Counted from the first letter of the stretch, positions 1 through 9,506 are shown. The stretch is DNA of 64,000 bases from Collinsella sp. (GCA_019419455.1 DXZW01000013.1:1-64000); one strand, 5' to 3'. The notes: generated by a model not told the origin, from the letters alone. Numbers and translations are program-made.

Positions 1-1
1 G

Positions 2-36
2 GGGGAAGAGGTGGGGAAAGGTGTTGAAAAATGGGG
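2..36 (+). promoter_or_regulatory. MraZ box array (operator)
   Basis: Four pentamers lie at a strict 10-base period: GGGGA at 2-6, TGGGG at 12-16, TGTTG at 22-26 and TGGGG at 32-36. Direct TGGG-type repeats separated by five bases are the known binding site of MraZ upstream of its own gene. Autoregulation of the whole cluster is inferred from that. The third copy is degenerate, and the window starts inside the region, so more copies may lie upstream. Confidence 0.7.
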
Positions 37-52
37 CGGTTCCCCATATTAT
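24..52 (+). promoter_or_regulatory. Promoter of the division and cell-wall cluster
   Basis: A -35 element TTGAAA (24-29) and a -10 element TATTAT (47-52) are separated by exactly 17 bases. The -35 box overlaps the third MraZ pentamer and the spacer contains the fourth, so MraZ bound here would block RNA polymerase. The leader to mraZ would be about 60 bases. Confidence 0.65.
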
Positions 53-120
53 TAATGACGTCGACAGGCGGGGGGGTTCCCCGCGTACGTGCCATCTGAG
101 TAACCGAGGGGAGGGCGCAC

Positions 121-555
121 ATGGGAATGACTGGTGCATACGAGCGCAATCTCGATGCAAAAGGTCGTCTGTCCCTGCCTGCACCCCTTCGCGAGGAGCT
201 TGGAGAGCACGTTCGCGTGTTCAAAGCCCTGGATGTCGATGCTCTGTACGTGTTCTCTGCCGAGGCCTTCGATAAGTGGGTCGAAGGACTCTTCGCGGGT
301 CGTGAGGGCCACGAGGGTTTTAACCCGCGTGACATTAATGACCAGAAGCTCATGAGGGCGATCAACAAGCGCACCACGTCGATGGACGTGGACAGCGCCG
401 GTCGTATCGGTCTTTCCGAGTCTCTCCGCAAGCAGGCGAACCTCGACCGCGAGGTCACGGTTGTGGGCAACTACGACCACCTTGAGGTTTGGGATCGCGC
501 CGCGGCCGATGAGGACGATGACGATGAGGCCCTGCTGGACCTCTTCTTCTCGTAA
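121..555 (+). CDS. mraZ: Transcriptional regulator MraZ
   Basis: DNA-binding protein of the SpoVT-AbrB fold, usually the first gene of the dcw cluster, which it regulates by binding repeats in its own promoter. The 144 residues match the family length (about 140-150). Two MraZ half-domains are visible: one near residues 5-55 with the LDAKGRLSLPA signature, the second near 75-120 with DSAGRIGLSESLR. The C-terminal tail is acidic (EDDDDE). A GAGGG ribosome binding site precedes ATG 121; ATG 127 is an in-frame alternative. The matching operator is visible at 2-36. Confidence 0.95.
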   Translation: MGMTGAYERNLDAKGRLSLPAPLREELGEHVRVFKALDVDALYVFSAEAFDKWVEGLFAGREGHEGFNPRDINDQKLMRAINKRTTSMDVDSAGRIGLSESLRKQANLDREVTVVGNYDHLEVWDRAAADEDDDDEALLDLFFS

Positions 556-590
556 GGGCAAGGCACGGGTAACGGATGGAGCGTGGGATC

Positions 591-1541
591 TTGACACAAG
601 AATATCGGCATGAACCTGTCATGCTCGGCGAAGTGCTTGAGTCGCTGCGGCTAAAGAGCGGCTCCGTTGTCTGCGATTGCACCCTTGGCGGTGCCGGCCA
701 TTCGGTAAAGATGGCCGCGCAGGTGGGGGAGACGGGTCTTTTGCTCGGCGTCGATCAGGACGACATGGCCCTCGAGGCCGCTGGCGCCCGTCTGGACCGC
801 GAGGTTCCCGGCGTTCCGCACCAGCTGCTGAAGGGCAACTTCGGCGACTTGGACGAGCTGCTTTGCTCGGCCGAGGTGCCCGGGGTCGATGGCTTCCTGT
901 TCGATTTGGGCGTTTCGTCACCGCAACTCGATATCCCTGGCAGGGGCTTTTCGTATAACGAGGACGCCCCATTGGACATGCGGATGGATCCGGGTAATAA
1001 CACCTTAAACGCAGCTGAGGTCATCAACACCTATAACGAACACGACCTCGCCCGGATTCTACGCGTCTACGGCGAAGAGAAGTTCGCCTCGCAGATCGCG
1101 CGCGAGATCGTGCGCCGCCGCGAGCAAGAACCGATCGAAACCACCGGCCAATTTGTCGAGATCATCAAGGCGGGTATCCCGGCTGCCGCTCGTCGGCATG
1201 GCGGACACCCGGCCAAGAAAAGTTTCCAGGCCATTCGCATCGAGGTCAATCACGAGCTCGATGTGCTCGAACGAGGGCTTGATGCCGCCACCAGGTGGCT
1301 CAACCCGGGCGGACGTATCTGCGTCATCTCGTATCACTCGCTCGAGGATCGTATCGTAAAGAACCACTTTAAGGAGATGAGCCAGGGGTGCACGTGTCCG
1401 CCGGAGATTCCGGTGTGCGTGTGCGGCAACGTGCCGATACTCAAGGTCATCACCCGCAAACCCTTGGTTGCCCAGCCTGATGAGGTTGAGCGCAACCCTC
1501 GGGCGAGATCAGCCAAAATCCGCGTGGCGCAGCGTCTGTAG
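591..1541 (+). CDS. rsmH: 16S rRNA (cytosine(1402)-N(4))-methyltransferase RsmH
   Basis: SAM-dependent methyltransferase (MraW) that N4-methylates C1402 of 16S rRNA. The N-terminal HEPVMLGEVLE segment, the GAGHS SAM-binding loop and the C-terminal SYHSLEDRIVK motif are typical. I place the start at TTG 591 because GGAG at 578-581 lies nine bases upstream; an in-frame ATG at 576 would add five residues but has no clear ribosome binding site. Second gene of the cluster, 35 bases after mraZ. The family usually has 300-320 residues; this has 316. Confidence 0.93.
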   Translation: MTQEYRHEPVMLGEVLESLRLKSGSVVCDCTLGGAGHSVKMAAQVGETGLLLGVDQDDMALEAAGARLDREVPGVPHQLLKGNFGDLDELLCSAEVPGVDGFLFDLGVSSPQLDIPGRGFSYNEDAPLDMRMDPGNNTLNAAEVINTYNEHDLARILRVYGEEKFASQIAREIVRRREQEPIETTGQFVEIIKAGIPAAARRHGGHPAKKSFQAIRIEVNHELDVLERGLDAATRWLNPGGRICVISYHSLEDRIVKNHFKEMSQGCTCPPEIPVCVCGNVPILKVITRKPLVAQPDEVERNPRARSAKIRVAQRL

Positions 1542-1631
1542 GCACGACCGCGCGATATTGGACCTCCCGCTCGCACCATAAACGAAGCTTAAACACACTA
1601 CCAACGTACTCGGGATGGGAGGCGGCATATC

Positions 1632-2102
1632 ATGGGCTACAACACTTCAAGCGCAGCACTCGCCTATGATATGAACGCCATGCCCGCCTATCGTGAGACG
1701 CCGCAGGCCCCCGTTGCTCCCCGTGAGCAGCGCACGCCGCGCTTTGATGTCTACACGGGCGCGGGCCGTCAGGCAAACCAGGCGGTAAGCCCGGTTTTCA
1801 TGAGCGTTCTTAAAACGTTTTGCATCATTGCGGCCATCTTCATGACGATCGGCGTCGCCCGCGTGGCGCTTGCCGGCGTTACGGCCCAGGTGCTCAACAG
1901 CAACGCCGAGCTTACCAACACGCTCGAAAAAGCGACCGATGAGAGCTCCGACCTGGAGGTCATGCATTCGGTCTATGGCGCCGACACGCGCATTCGCGAC
2001 CTTGCGGGCGCTTACGGCATGGTGGAGCCCAGCGAGAGCGTTACACTTGACTTTTCGCAGGATGCAGCCGCGGGCGCCAACGCGACCGCGACCGCTCAGT
2101 AG
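1632..2102 (+). CDS. FtsL-like bitopic cell division protein
   Basis: A 156-residue protein at the ftsL position between rsmH and ftsI. Sequence identity with FtsL is not obvious, but the layout fits: a cytoplasmic N-terminus of about 57 residues, one membrane segment at about 58-82, then a short helical stretch at about 85-110 (VLNSNAELTNTLEKA) that could form a coiled coil with a DivIC/FtsB partner, and an Ala/Thr-rich tail. GGGAGG precedes ATG 1632. By position and topology it would act in the FtsQLB-type subcomplex; that is an inference from context. Confidence 0.7.
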   Translation: MGYNTSSAALAYDMNAMPAYRETPQAPVAPREQRTPRFDVYTGAGRQANQAVSPVFMSVLKTFCIIAAIFMTIGVARVALAGVTAQVLNSNAELTNTLEKATDESSDLEVMHSVYGADTRIRDLAGAYGMVEPSESVTLDFSQDAAAGANATATAQ

Positions 2103-2119
2103 CAAGACGGTAGCTGAGT

Positions 2120-3985
2120 ATGACAAATGACTATCGCCGCGGTTCCGATGGGGGCCGCGGTTCTGGACGTCCCTCGTCGCGGGGACGTTCTGGTTATCAA
2201 GGAACGGGTCGGCAATCTTACAACGCCGGGCAGTCCCGTGGCAACGACCCGGCGTCGCGACTTCGCGGCTCGGGCGGCCCTCAAGTGCATAACACCAGGT
2301 CGCGCAAGAGTTCGTCGACCGAATGGCTCACGGGCACGCCTCTGCCTCGCCGCAAAGCCGTCATGGGCTTCATTGGGCTTGGCTTGGGCTTGGGCGTCTT
2401 TCGCCTTGCCGACTATCAAATTGTCGAAGCCGATAAACTGCGCGAGCGTGCCGATGCGCGCCGCCTGCTTGCGCAGACCCTCTATGCCAAACGTGGCACC
2501 ATTTACGACCGCAACGGTAACGTGCTGGCGTCGTCGGTCGAATGTCGCAACATCGCCGTGAACCCCCAGCTTGTCGAGGATGTTGACAAGACGGTGTCGG
2601 CGCTGGTCAAGGCAACTGGAATCGATAAAAAGACCTGCCGCAAGCTCGTTGAGTCCGATGGAACCTGGGTGTATATCAAGCGCCAGGTGGACGAAGACGA
2701 CGCTGCGGCGCTGGAGAAGAAGAACCTGCCCGGCGTGCTTTTTGAGCAGGCCATGAAGCGCGTATATCCATACGGCAATCTGGCATCGCAGGTGCTGGGT
2801 GTAGTGAATGTAGACAACGACGGCTTGACGGGTCTCGAAAAGCAATACAACAAGCTTCTGACCGGTACGAACGGTTCTCTCGTACGCGAGCGCGCGAGGG
2901 ACGGCAGCTATATCGCGGGCGGTGCCTATAAAAAGGTGGCTGCGGTCGACGGCGTTGATATCGTGACGACGCTCGACGTCAATATCCAGCGTGCGGCCGA
3001 GGATGCCCTGGCAGAGGCTGTCGAGAAGACAAAGGCCAAGAACGGCTCGGCGCTGGTCACCGATCCTACGACAGGCGAGATCTTGGCAGCCTGCTCGTAT
3101 CCGACCTACGACCAGACCAATTTGGAAAACGCCAAGACCGAGGATATGAACCTGCGCCTGGTCACCGATGCCTACGAGCCCGGCTCGGTCTTTAAGACGC
3201 TCGTGGCGGGCGCCGGCTTCGACTTGGGTGTCGTGCGGTCGAGTACGTCGTTTGAGGTGCCGGCGAGCATCAAGGTGGGCGACGATACCGTCACCGATGC
3301 CGACAAGCGCGACTACGCCATGACCATGGATGTGCGCGAGATGATGCGCCGTTCGTCCAACGTGGGATTTGTCCTGGTGGGGCGCAAGATCGGTGCCGAC
3401 GACTTTGCCGCCTATGTGGACAAGTGGGGCATCGGTCACAGCTCTGGTGTCGATTTTCCGGGCGAGAGCCTAGGCATCGTCAAGGAGCGTGACCAGTATG
3501 ACGGCGCCACGCTGGGCTCGATGAGCTTTGGACAGGCGCTGTCTGTCTCACCGATTGAGATCGCACGTGCCGTGGGCGGCATCGCCAACGGCGGCGTGAT
3601 GATGACCCCGCACTTCTATAAGTCCAGCAAAGGCGACGAGAAGGACTGGGGCGAAGGCGAGCGCGCGATTTCGGAGGACGCCGCATCCCAGGTGACATCG
3701 TGCATGCAGACGGTCGTGTCGGAGGGAACGGGCGTTGGCGGCGCGGTTGACGGCTATGACGTGGCGGGTAAGACCGGTACGGCCGAACGTGCCGACGAGA
3801 ACGGCGGCTACCTCAAGGAGAACTACATGTCGTCCTTTATGGGCTTTGCACCGGCACAATCGCCCAAGGTGCTGTGCTATATCACGCTCGACGGAACGCC
3901 GAGCGGCTCAGATGCCGCTGCGGTGCCGTTCCAGTCCATTATGGCCAACGCGCTCGACGTGCTGGGTATCCCACACACGAAGTAG
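2120..3985 (+). CDS. ftsI: Class B penicillin-binding protein (FtsI/PBP2 family), septal transpeptidase
   Basis: Cross-links septal peptidoglycan outside the membrane. The 621 residues comprise a Gly/Ser/Arg-rich cytoplasmic tail of about 75 residues, one membrane segment at about 80-100, a dimerisation domain beginning at the RGTIYDRNGNVLA motif, and a transpeptidase domain with all three active-site motifs: SVFK (Ser356, Lys359), SSN (412-414) and KTG (551-553). No PASTA repeat is visible at the C-terminus. It follows the ftsL-like gene by 17 bases, so the two are probably co-transcribed. The long disordered N-terminus resembles that of actinobacterial FtsI proteins. Confidence 0.93.
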   Translation: MTNDYRRGSDGGRGSGRPSSRGRSGYQGTGRQSYNAGQSRGNDPASRLRGSGGPQVHNTRSRKSSSTEWLTGTPLPRRKAVMGFIGLGLGLGVFRLADYQIVEADKLRERADARRLLAQTLYAKRGTIYDRNGNVLASSVECRNIAVNPQLVEDVDKTVSALVKATGIDKKTCRKLVESDGTWVYIKRQVDEDDAAALEKKNLPGVLFEQAMKRVYPYGNLASQVLGVVNVDNDGLTGLEKQYNKLLTGTNGSLVRERARDGSYIAGGAYKKVAAVDGVDIVTTLDVNIQRAAEDALAEAVEKTKAKNGSALVTDPTTGEILAACSYPTYDQTNLENAKTEDMNLRLVTDAYEPGSVFKTLVAGAGFDLGVVRSSTSFEVPASIKVGDDTVTDADKRDYAMTMDVREMMRRSSNVGFVLVGRKIGADDFAAYVDKWGIGHSSGVDFPGESLGIVKERDQYDGATLGSMSFGQALSVSPIEIARAVGGIANGGVMMTPHFYKSSKGDEKDWGEGERAISEDAASQVTSCMQTVVSEGTGVGGAVDGYDVAGKTGTAERADENGGYLKENYMSSFMGFAPAQSPKVLCYITLDGTPSGSDAAAVPFQSIMANALDVLGIPHTK

Positions 3986-4113
3986 GGGGTTACAATCTTT
4001 GGGGCGTGGTTTGTTGTCCCATATGAGGGGTGTTCACATGCCCTGCACCACGCATGCGCGGCGCTGGGATACAATACGCCGATAGCATTATTTAGGTTTA
4101 CAGGGGAGCTGCA

Positions 4114-5538
4114 ATGATAGAGATCGCCGTCAACAACCTCGCGGCCGCAACAGGGGCCCGAACCGTGACGGGAGAAGTCGATCGGGTATGCCGCGGGTGC
4201 GTTATCGACTCGCGCCAGGTCGAGGAAGGGACGATTTTCGTCGCCTTTCCCGGTGAAAACGTCGACGGCAATGATTTTGCTTCCCGTGCCGTCCAGTCGG
4301 GTGCCGGCGCCGTCGTGATGACGCGTGAGCCCGAGGCCGAGCTGGTCTCGCTGGCGCAGGACAAGGGCTGTGCCATCTTGCTGACCGATGATCCCGAGGA
4401 GTTTCTGCTGCGTTTGGCGCACGCGTATCGCCTGGAGCTTGGCTGCCTGGTCGTTGGCATTACCGGTTCCATCGGCAAGACGACGACCAAGGACGTTCTC
4501 GCCGCTGTGCTCGCCAAGCGCTATCGTGTCTGGGCCACCAAGGGCAATTTCAATAACCTGATCGGCATGCCGCTCACGGTGCTTTCCGCTCCGGCCGATA
4601 CCGAGGTCCTGGTGCTCGAGATGGGCATGAACCATTTCCACGAGATCGAGCGCCTGTCCCAGTCCGCCAATCCCAACCTTGCCATCGTGAGCAAGATCGG
4701 CACCTCTCATATCGGCATTTTGGGCAGTCGCGAGAACATCGCCCGCGCTAAGGCCGAGATTGTCCAGGGCATGTGCGCCGCCGGCGACTATTTGCCGCTG
4801 CTGGTTTTGGGCGGCGAGGACGATTTTACGCCGTTCATTCGCGATACGTTCGCCCAGCCTGCTGGTATCGACGTGATGCTGGCCGGTGTCTCTGACGATG
4901 ATGAGGTCCGCGCCCGCGACGTTCGCGTTGATGACGAGGGCCGTCCGGTCTTTACGCTCGATTTTGGTCAGGGCGAGACAATCGATACCATGCTTGCCAT
5001 CCCCGGCGTGCAGTCCGTTCCTAATGCCGTTAAGGCCGCCGCGGTTGCCTATCGCCTGGGCGTGACGCCCGAGCAGATCGATGCTGCCTTTAGGGGTCTT
5101 ACGATCACCGGGCACCGCCAGGAGATCAAGCGCGCCAAGAGCGGTGCACGCATCATCGACGATTCATATAACGCCAGCGCCGAATCGATGGCAGCCGGCC
5201 TCGATCTGCTGTGCTCGCTTTCATGCACGGGGTCTCGCATGGCGATCCTGGGCGAGATGGGCGAGATGGGCGATGAGGCTCCTCGCATGCATGAGCTCGT
5301 GGGCGCCTATGCCGCCGCCAAGAAGCTCGACATGCTGGCGTGCGTGGGTGGTGAGCTGGCCCAGCTTATGGCCGATGCCGCGCGCATGATGGGCATGGAC
5401 GAGGACCGCATCCAGGTGTTCTCCGATTATCAGCAGGTGCTCGACCGCATGGGCGGCGCGCTTGAAAAACATGATGTTGTACTGGTCAAGGGTTCCCGCT
5501 TTGTTGAGCTCGACCGCTTTGTGGAAGGTGTGTGCTAG
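4114..5538 (+). CDS. murF: UDP-N-acetylmuramoyl-tripeptide--D-alanyl-D-alanine ligase MurF
   Basis: Cytoplasmic ATP-dependent ligase that adds D-Ala-D-Ala to the UDP-MurNAc-tripeptide. The 474 residues show a Mur ligase N-terminal substrate domain, the central P-loop GSIGKTTTKD (about residues 114-123), the EMGMNHFHEIERLS segment typical of MurF, and a C-terminal domain with DDSYNASAESM. GGGGAG lies upstream of ATG 4114. The gene directly after ftsI in most bacteria is murE; here murF follows instead, and murE is not in the window. It overlaps nothing but is only three bases from mraY. Confidence 0.95.
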   Translation: MIEIAVNNLAAATGARTVTGEVDRVCRGCVIDSRQVEEGTIFVAFPGENVDGNDFASRAVQSGAGAVVMTREPEAELVSLAQDKGCAILLTDDPEEFLLRLAHAYRLELGCLVVGITGSIGKTTTKDVLAAVLAKRYRVWATKGNFNNLIGMPLTVLSAPADTEVLVLEMGMNHFHEIERLSQSANPNLAIVSKIGTSHIGILGSRENIARAKAEIVQGMCAAGDYLPLLVLGGEDDFTPFIRDTFAQPAGIDVMLAGVSDDDEVRARDVRVDDEGRPVFTLDFGQGETIDTMLAIPGVQSVPNAVKAAAVAYRLGVTPEQIDAAFRGLTITGHRQEIKRAKSGARIIDDSYNASAESMAAGLDLLCSLSCTGSRMAILGEMGEMGDEAPRMHELVGAYAAAKKLDMLACVGGELAQLMADAARMMGMDEDRIQVFSDYQQVLDRMGGALEKHDVVLVKGSRFVELDRFVEGVC

Positions 5539-5541
5539 CCC

Positions 5542-6561
5542 ATGTTCGGCAATCCCTCGTATCCAACGTATCAGGCTTTTTTGGGGCTTGGCATCGCCGC
5601 AGCCATTGCGCTGCTGCTCATGCCGTGGTGGATTAAGCTGCTCAAGGTCGAGGGTATCGGCCAGCAGGTTCGTGCCGACGGCCCCAAGCGTCATTTGGTT
5701 AAGCAGGGAACGCCCACCATGGGTGGCGTTGTCATCCTCGTCGCGATCTCGCTGACCTGCCTGCTGATGGGCAAGCTCACCACCGAGCTCGTGCTCGTGC
5801 TCCTCGCCACGCTGGCGACCGGCGTGCTGGGCCTGATCGACGATCTGACCTCCGTTACGCATGGGCGCTCGCTCGGTCTGACGCCGCATGCCAAGATGAT
5901 CGGCCTAACCATTATCTGTGTCACCTTTACGGTGCTTGCCGTCAACTGGTGCGGCGTCGCCCCCGAGATTCGTTTTCCCGGTGGGTTGACGATTGACCTT
6001 GGCGTGCTTTCGACTACCATCTGCGGCTATTCGTTCCCGTGGCTCTATATTGTCTTTTGCTGGCTGATGATTGCCGGTCTTTCTAATGCCGTGAACTTGA
6101 CCGATGGCCTTGACGGTCTTGCTGGCGGCACCTCCATGATCGCCATGCTCGCCATGGCTGCCATGGCGTTTTTGCACGGAGACGTGAACCTGTCCATCTT
6201 CTGCACCGCGTGTGCCGGTGCCTGCTTGGGCTTTCTGTGGTTCAACTGCTATCCGGCGAGCATCTTTATGGGCGATACCGGCTCGCTTGCCCTGGGCGCC
6301 GCGTTTGCCTGCACGTCCATCATGACCAACACCGAGGTCGTCTCCCTCATCATCGGCGGCCTGTTTATCGTTGAGACCCTGTCGGTCATGATTCAGGTTG
6401 TCTACTTCCACTTTACGCACAAGCGCGTCTTCCTTATGGCGCCCATCCATCATCATTTCGAAAAGAAGGGCTGGGCCGAGACCAAGGTCGTCATCCGTTT
6501 TTGGATTATCGCTGCGGCCTTTGGTGCCGTTGGCCTTGCCCTGTTCTTCCAGTTGGGATAG
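5542..6561 (+). CDS. mraY: Phospho-N-acetylmuramoyl-pentapeptide transferase MraY
   Basis: Integral membrane enzyme that transfers phospho-MurNAc-pentapeptide to undecaprenyl phosphate, giving lipid I. The 339 residues and about ten hydrophobic segments fit the family. Signatures seen: KRHLVKQGTPTMGG near the N-terminus, the catalytic Asp-rich LIDDLTS, NAVNLTDGLDGLAGG, MGDTGSLALG and the cytoplasmic PIHHHFEKKGW loop. The start ATG 5542 lies three bases after the murF stop, indicating tight translational coupling. Confidence 0.97.
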   Translation: MFGNPSYPTYQAFLGLGIAAAIALLLMPWWIKLLKVEGIGQQVRADGPKRHLVKQGTPTMGGVVILVAISLTCLLMGKLTTELVLVLLATLATGVLGLIDDLTSVTHGRSLGLTPHAKMIGLTIICVTFTVLAVNWCGVAPEIRFPGGLTIDLGVLSTTICGYSFPWLYIVFCWLMIAGLSNAVNLTDGLDGLAGGTSMIAMLAMAAMAFLHGDVNLSIFCTACAGACLGFLWFNCYPASIFMGDTGSLALGAAFACTSIMTNTEVVSLIIGGLFIVETLSVMIQVVYFHFTHKRVFLMAPIHHHFEKKGWAETKVVIRFWIIAAAFGAVGLALFFQLG

Positions 6562-6570
6562 TGGTCTTTC

Positions 6571-7977
6571 ATGCCTCTTGCTGATGTCTTTAGCCTGCTC
6601 GTTTTGGGTCAGGGCAAATCCGGTCTCGATGTCGCCCGCTGGGCGCTGGCACATCCCGAGCGCGTAAGCGCCGTTACCGTGTATGGCGGCGGCACCTCTG
6701 AGCCCAATGACGCCACGCGTGCGCTCGAGGCTGCTGGTGCGTCGTTTGTCTATGGGACCGAACAGGTCGAGGGCGCCTATGACGTATGCGTGACGTGCCC
6801 GGGCATCTCGGAGTTCTCGGGCTTCTTTAAGGCCGGGCGCGAGCATGCCGCCCAGATTATGGGTGAGCCCGAGTTTGCCTATCGCCTGTCGCCCGATAAC
6901 TGGATTGCCATCACGGGCACCAACGGCAAGACGACCACCACGTCGCTGACTGATTATCTGCTCAAGGCTGCCGGCGAGGCCAGCGTTGCTGTCGGCAACA
7001 TCGGCGAGCCGCCGGTCAACGAGATTGACGGCCGAGCCCACAACGAGTGGTTTGTGGCTGAGCTCTCGAGCTATCAGATTGCTACGACAACCGAGCTCCA
7101 CCCCCGCGTGGCGGTGCTGCTCAACATCACTCCCGACCACTTGGGCTGGCATAAGAGCCATAAGAACTACGCGCTTGCCAAGATCAAACTGTTTGACAAT
7201 ATGGTCGATGACGATCTGGCGGTTGTCGACGTCGAAGACGCCGGCATTCACGAGTTCGATGAGTACATCTACACGCCGGGTCGTCGCATCTGCAAGGTTG
7301 CCTTTGACGAGCCTGAGGGCGAGGATGCCGCCTTTGTGCGCGATGGCAAGATGATTGTGCGCCTGAAGGGCGTCGAGACCCCGCTCATCGCTACATCCGA
7401 GCTCAAGATCTCGGGCCATCACAATGTTATCAATGCCCTGTGCGCCGCCACGGCTGCCTTGGCGGTCGGTGCCGATGTCGATGGTGTCTGCCGCGGTCTT
7501 GCCTCGTTCCAGCCGCTCGAGCACCGCGTGGAGCCGTGTGGCGAGATTGACGGCGTGCGCTACGTCAACGATTCCAAGGCGACCAACACCGATGCGGTCG
7601 AGAAGGCACTGACGGCATTTCCCGATGACGACGTGATCTTGCTGCTCGGCGGCCACGATAAGGGCACGCCGCTCACGGACTTCGCGCGCGTCGTTATGGA
7701 CAACGTGCGCTCGGTCGTCTGCTTTGGCGATGCGCGCGAGCGCTTCACCGCCGCTATGGACGAGGCCGATGTCGATGGCGATGTGGATATCGCCCAGGCG
7801 GATGACCTACGCGACGCCGTGGACGTCGCCCGTTCGCTGTCGAGCCGTGGTGACGTGATCTTACTTTCTCCTGCCTGCTCTTCGTTCGATGAGTTCTCGG
7901 GCTATGAGGAGCGCGGCCGCGTGTTTAAGGACTACGTGGCCCAGCTTGCCGCTGCAGCGAAATCACAAATGGAATAG
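6571..7977 (+). CDS. murD: UDP-N-acetylmuramoylalanine--D-glutamate ligase MurD
   Basis: Adds D-Glu to UDP-MurNAc-L-Ala in the cytoplasm. Signatures: an N-terminal Rossmann-like substrate domain with VLGQGKSGLD, the ATP P-loop GTNGKTTTTS (about residues 115-124), NITPDHLGWH, and C-terminal YVNDSKATNTDA followed by LLLGGHDKG. The 468 residues match the family. It sits nine bases after mraY and eight bases before ftsW, inside the operon. Confidence 0.96.
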   Translation: MPLADVFSLLVLGQGKSGLDVARWALAHPERVSAVTVYGGGTSEPNDATRALEAAGASFVYGTEQVEGAYDVCVTCPGISEFSGFFKAGREHAAQIMGEPEFAYRLSPDNWIAITGTNGKTTTTSLTDYLLKAAGEASVAVGNIGEPPVNEIDGRAHNEWFVAELSSYQIATTTELHPRVAVLLNITPDHLGWHKSHKNYALAKIKLFDNMVDDDLAVVDVEDAGIHEFDEYIYTPGRRICKVAFDEPEGEDAAFVRDGKMIVRLKGVETPLIATSELKISGHHNVINALCAATAALAVGADVDGVCRGLASFQPLEHRVEPCGEIDGVRYVNDSKATNTDAVEKALTAFPDDDVILLLGGHDKGTPLTDFARVVMDNVRSVVCFGDARERFTAAMDEADVDGDVDIAQADDLRDAVDVARSLSSRGDVILLSPACSSFDEFSGYEERGRVFKDYVAQLAAAAKSQME

Positions 7978-7985
7978 GGGTTGCG

Positions 7986-9506
7986 GTGAGAGAGGAGAGC
8001 CCCCGACAAGGTACGAGGAGGCCCGACTCGGACCGTGCTTCCTCGCGGCGCAGCACACCGCGTTCCAGCCGCGGCGGGCAGTCGTTTAGCGAACGCTATA
8101 TTGCCGGCGTTCCCGCCCGTATCATGCGCCCCCGTTTGATATTCATGGCCTGCTTGTTTACCTTGGTATGCTTTGGCCTGCTGATGGTGTACTCGGCGTC
8201 TTCGGTCGAGGCGCTGCACGAGAATGGCTCGGCGACGTTTTTTCTGGGTCGACAGGCCGCGTTTGCCGTGGTCGGTGTTCTGGCGCTGATTGCCATCGTG
8301 CGCGTTTTGCCGGACAGCTGGTTTGGGGAGGATGTGCTCAGGATCTTCCTCATAGGCATGATAGGGCTACTGTTTCTGGTGTTCTTGGTGGGCAGCGGCA
8401 GCCGTGGCGCCACGCGCTGGCTTAACATCGCCGGTATTCAGTTCCAGCCTTCCGAGTTTTTAAAGCCATTTGCCATTGCGTATTCGGCCATCATGCTTGA
8501 TCGCTTCTTTTCGCCCGGTGGCAACATCAACGAATTCCTTCGCAAGATGGGCATCTACCTGGGCATTTCGCTCTTTCTGATCTTTATCCAGCCCGATTTC
8601 GGTACTGTCCTGATCATCCTGTTGACCCTCATGTGCATGGCGTTGTTTGCGGGTCTCGACCCCAGATTTATCATCGGCGTGCTAATCTTCGGCATTCTCG
8701 TGATCGTGATTGCGCTTGTCGCAGAGCCGTACCGTATGGTGCGTATTCAGGTTGCCTTGAACCCTTGGGCCGACGAGTATGGTGACGGCTATCAGGCCAC
8801 GCTTGCCATTATGGCCTTTGCCTCGGGCGGTCTGTTCGGCCGTGGCATCGGCAACTCAACCATGAAGTACTCGTATCTGCCCGAGGCGCACAATGACTAC
8901 ATCCTGGCCATCATTGGCGAGGAAGTCGGTTTTGTCGGAACCGTGCTGTTCTTCTTGGTGTTTGCGATGCTGATCTACTCGGCGTTTCGCATTGCCGAGC
9001 AGGCGACCGATCGCCGGGGCGCGCTTATGGCGTCTGGCTCCGCGGTCATTCTCGCAGTGCAGTTTTTGATTAACGCGCTGGGCATCCTCAACGTGTTTCC
9101 CATGACGGGCAAACCGTTGCCGTTTATTAGCTACGGCGGTTCGTCGATTATTGTGTCGCTCATGCTTGCCGGGTTGATCCTGCGCGTTTCGTACGAGAGC
9201 GCCCGCCGCGATGAGTATGACCGCCGCCGCGAGAGCTTTGCCGTTATGGATGAGAGTACCGCCGGCGTGCCCCACGTGCGCGGCGAGCGATCTTCGCGTA
9301 ACGGTTTTACCGTCCTGGATGGCTCTGCGACCGAGCCGGCAGCCCGCCCGCGTCAGCGAACGGCGCCGCAAGGTCGTCCTCAGCGCCCCAGCCCTCGCAA
9401 CGCGGGCGGCGGATATAATCGAATCGATTTGAACTCGGACCCGTCGGCGCGTCTGCGTACCGACGACCAGGGACCGCGTGTACGAAGGGACTACCATGAC
9501 CGATAA
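7986..9506 (+). CDS. ftsW: FtsW/RodA/SpoVE family peptidoglycan polymerase (FtsW)
   Basis: SEDS-family glycosyltransferase that polymerises septal lipid II together with FtsI. The 506 residues include about ten membrane segments between residues 45 and 400, with the family motifs QPDFGTVLI, HNDYILAIIGEE and PFISYGGSS. The N-terminal 40 and C-terminal 100 residues are charged and probably disordered; the long tail is Arg-rich. The start is GTG 7986. Its end overlaps murG by 11 bases, giving translational coupling. Confidence 0.95.
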   Translation: MREESPRQGTRRPDSDRASSRRSTPRSSRGGQSFSERYIAGVPARIMRPRLIFMACLFTLVCFGLLMVYSASSVEALHENGSATFFLGRQAAFAVVGVLALIAIVRVLPDSWFGEDVLRIFLIGMIGLLFLVFLVGSGSRGATRWLNIAGIQFQPSEFLKPFAIAYSAIMLDRFFSPGGNINEFLRKMGIYLGISLFLIFIQPDFGTVLIILLTLMCMALFAGLDPRFIIGVLIFGILVIVIALVAEPYRMVRIQVALNPWADEYGDGYQATLAIMAFASGGLFGRGIGNSTMKYSYLPEAHNDYILAIIGEEVGFVGTVLFFLVFAMLIYSAFRIAEQATDRRGALMASGSAVILAVQFLINALGILNVFPMTGKPLPFISYGGSSIIVSLMLAGLILRVSYESARRDEYDRRRESFAVMDESTAGVPHVRGERSSRNGFTVLDGSATEPAARPRQRTAPQGRPQRPSPRNAGGGYNRIDLNSDPSARLRTDDQGPRVRRDYHDR

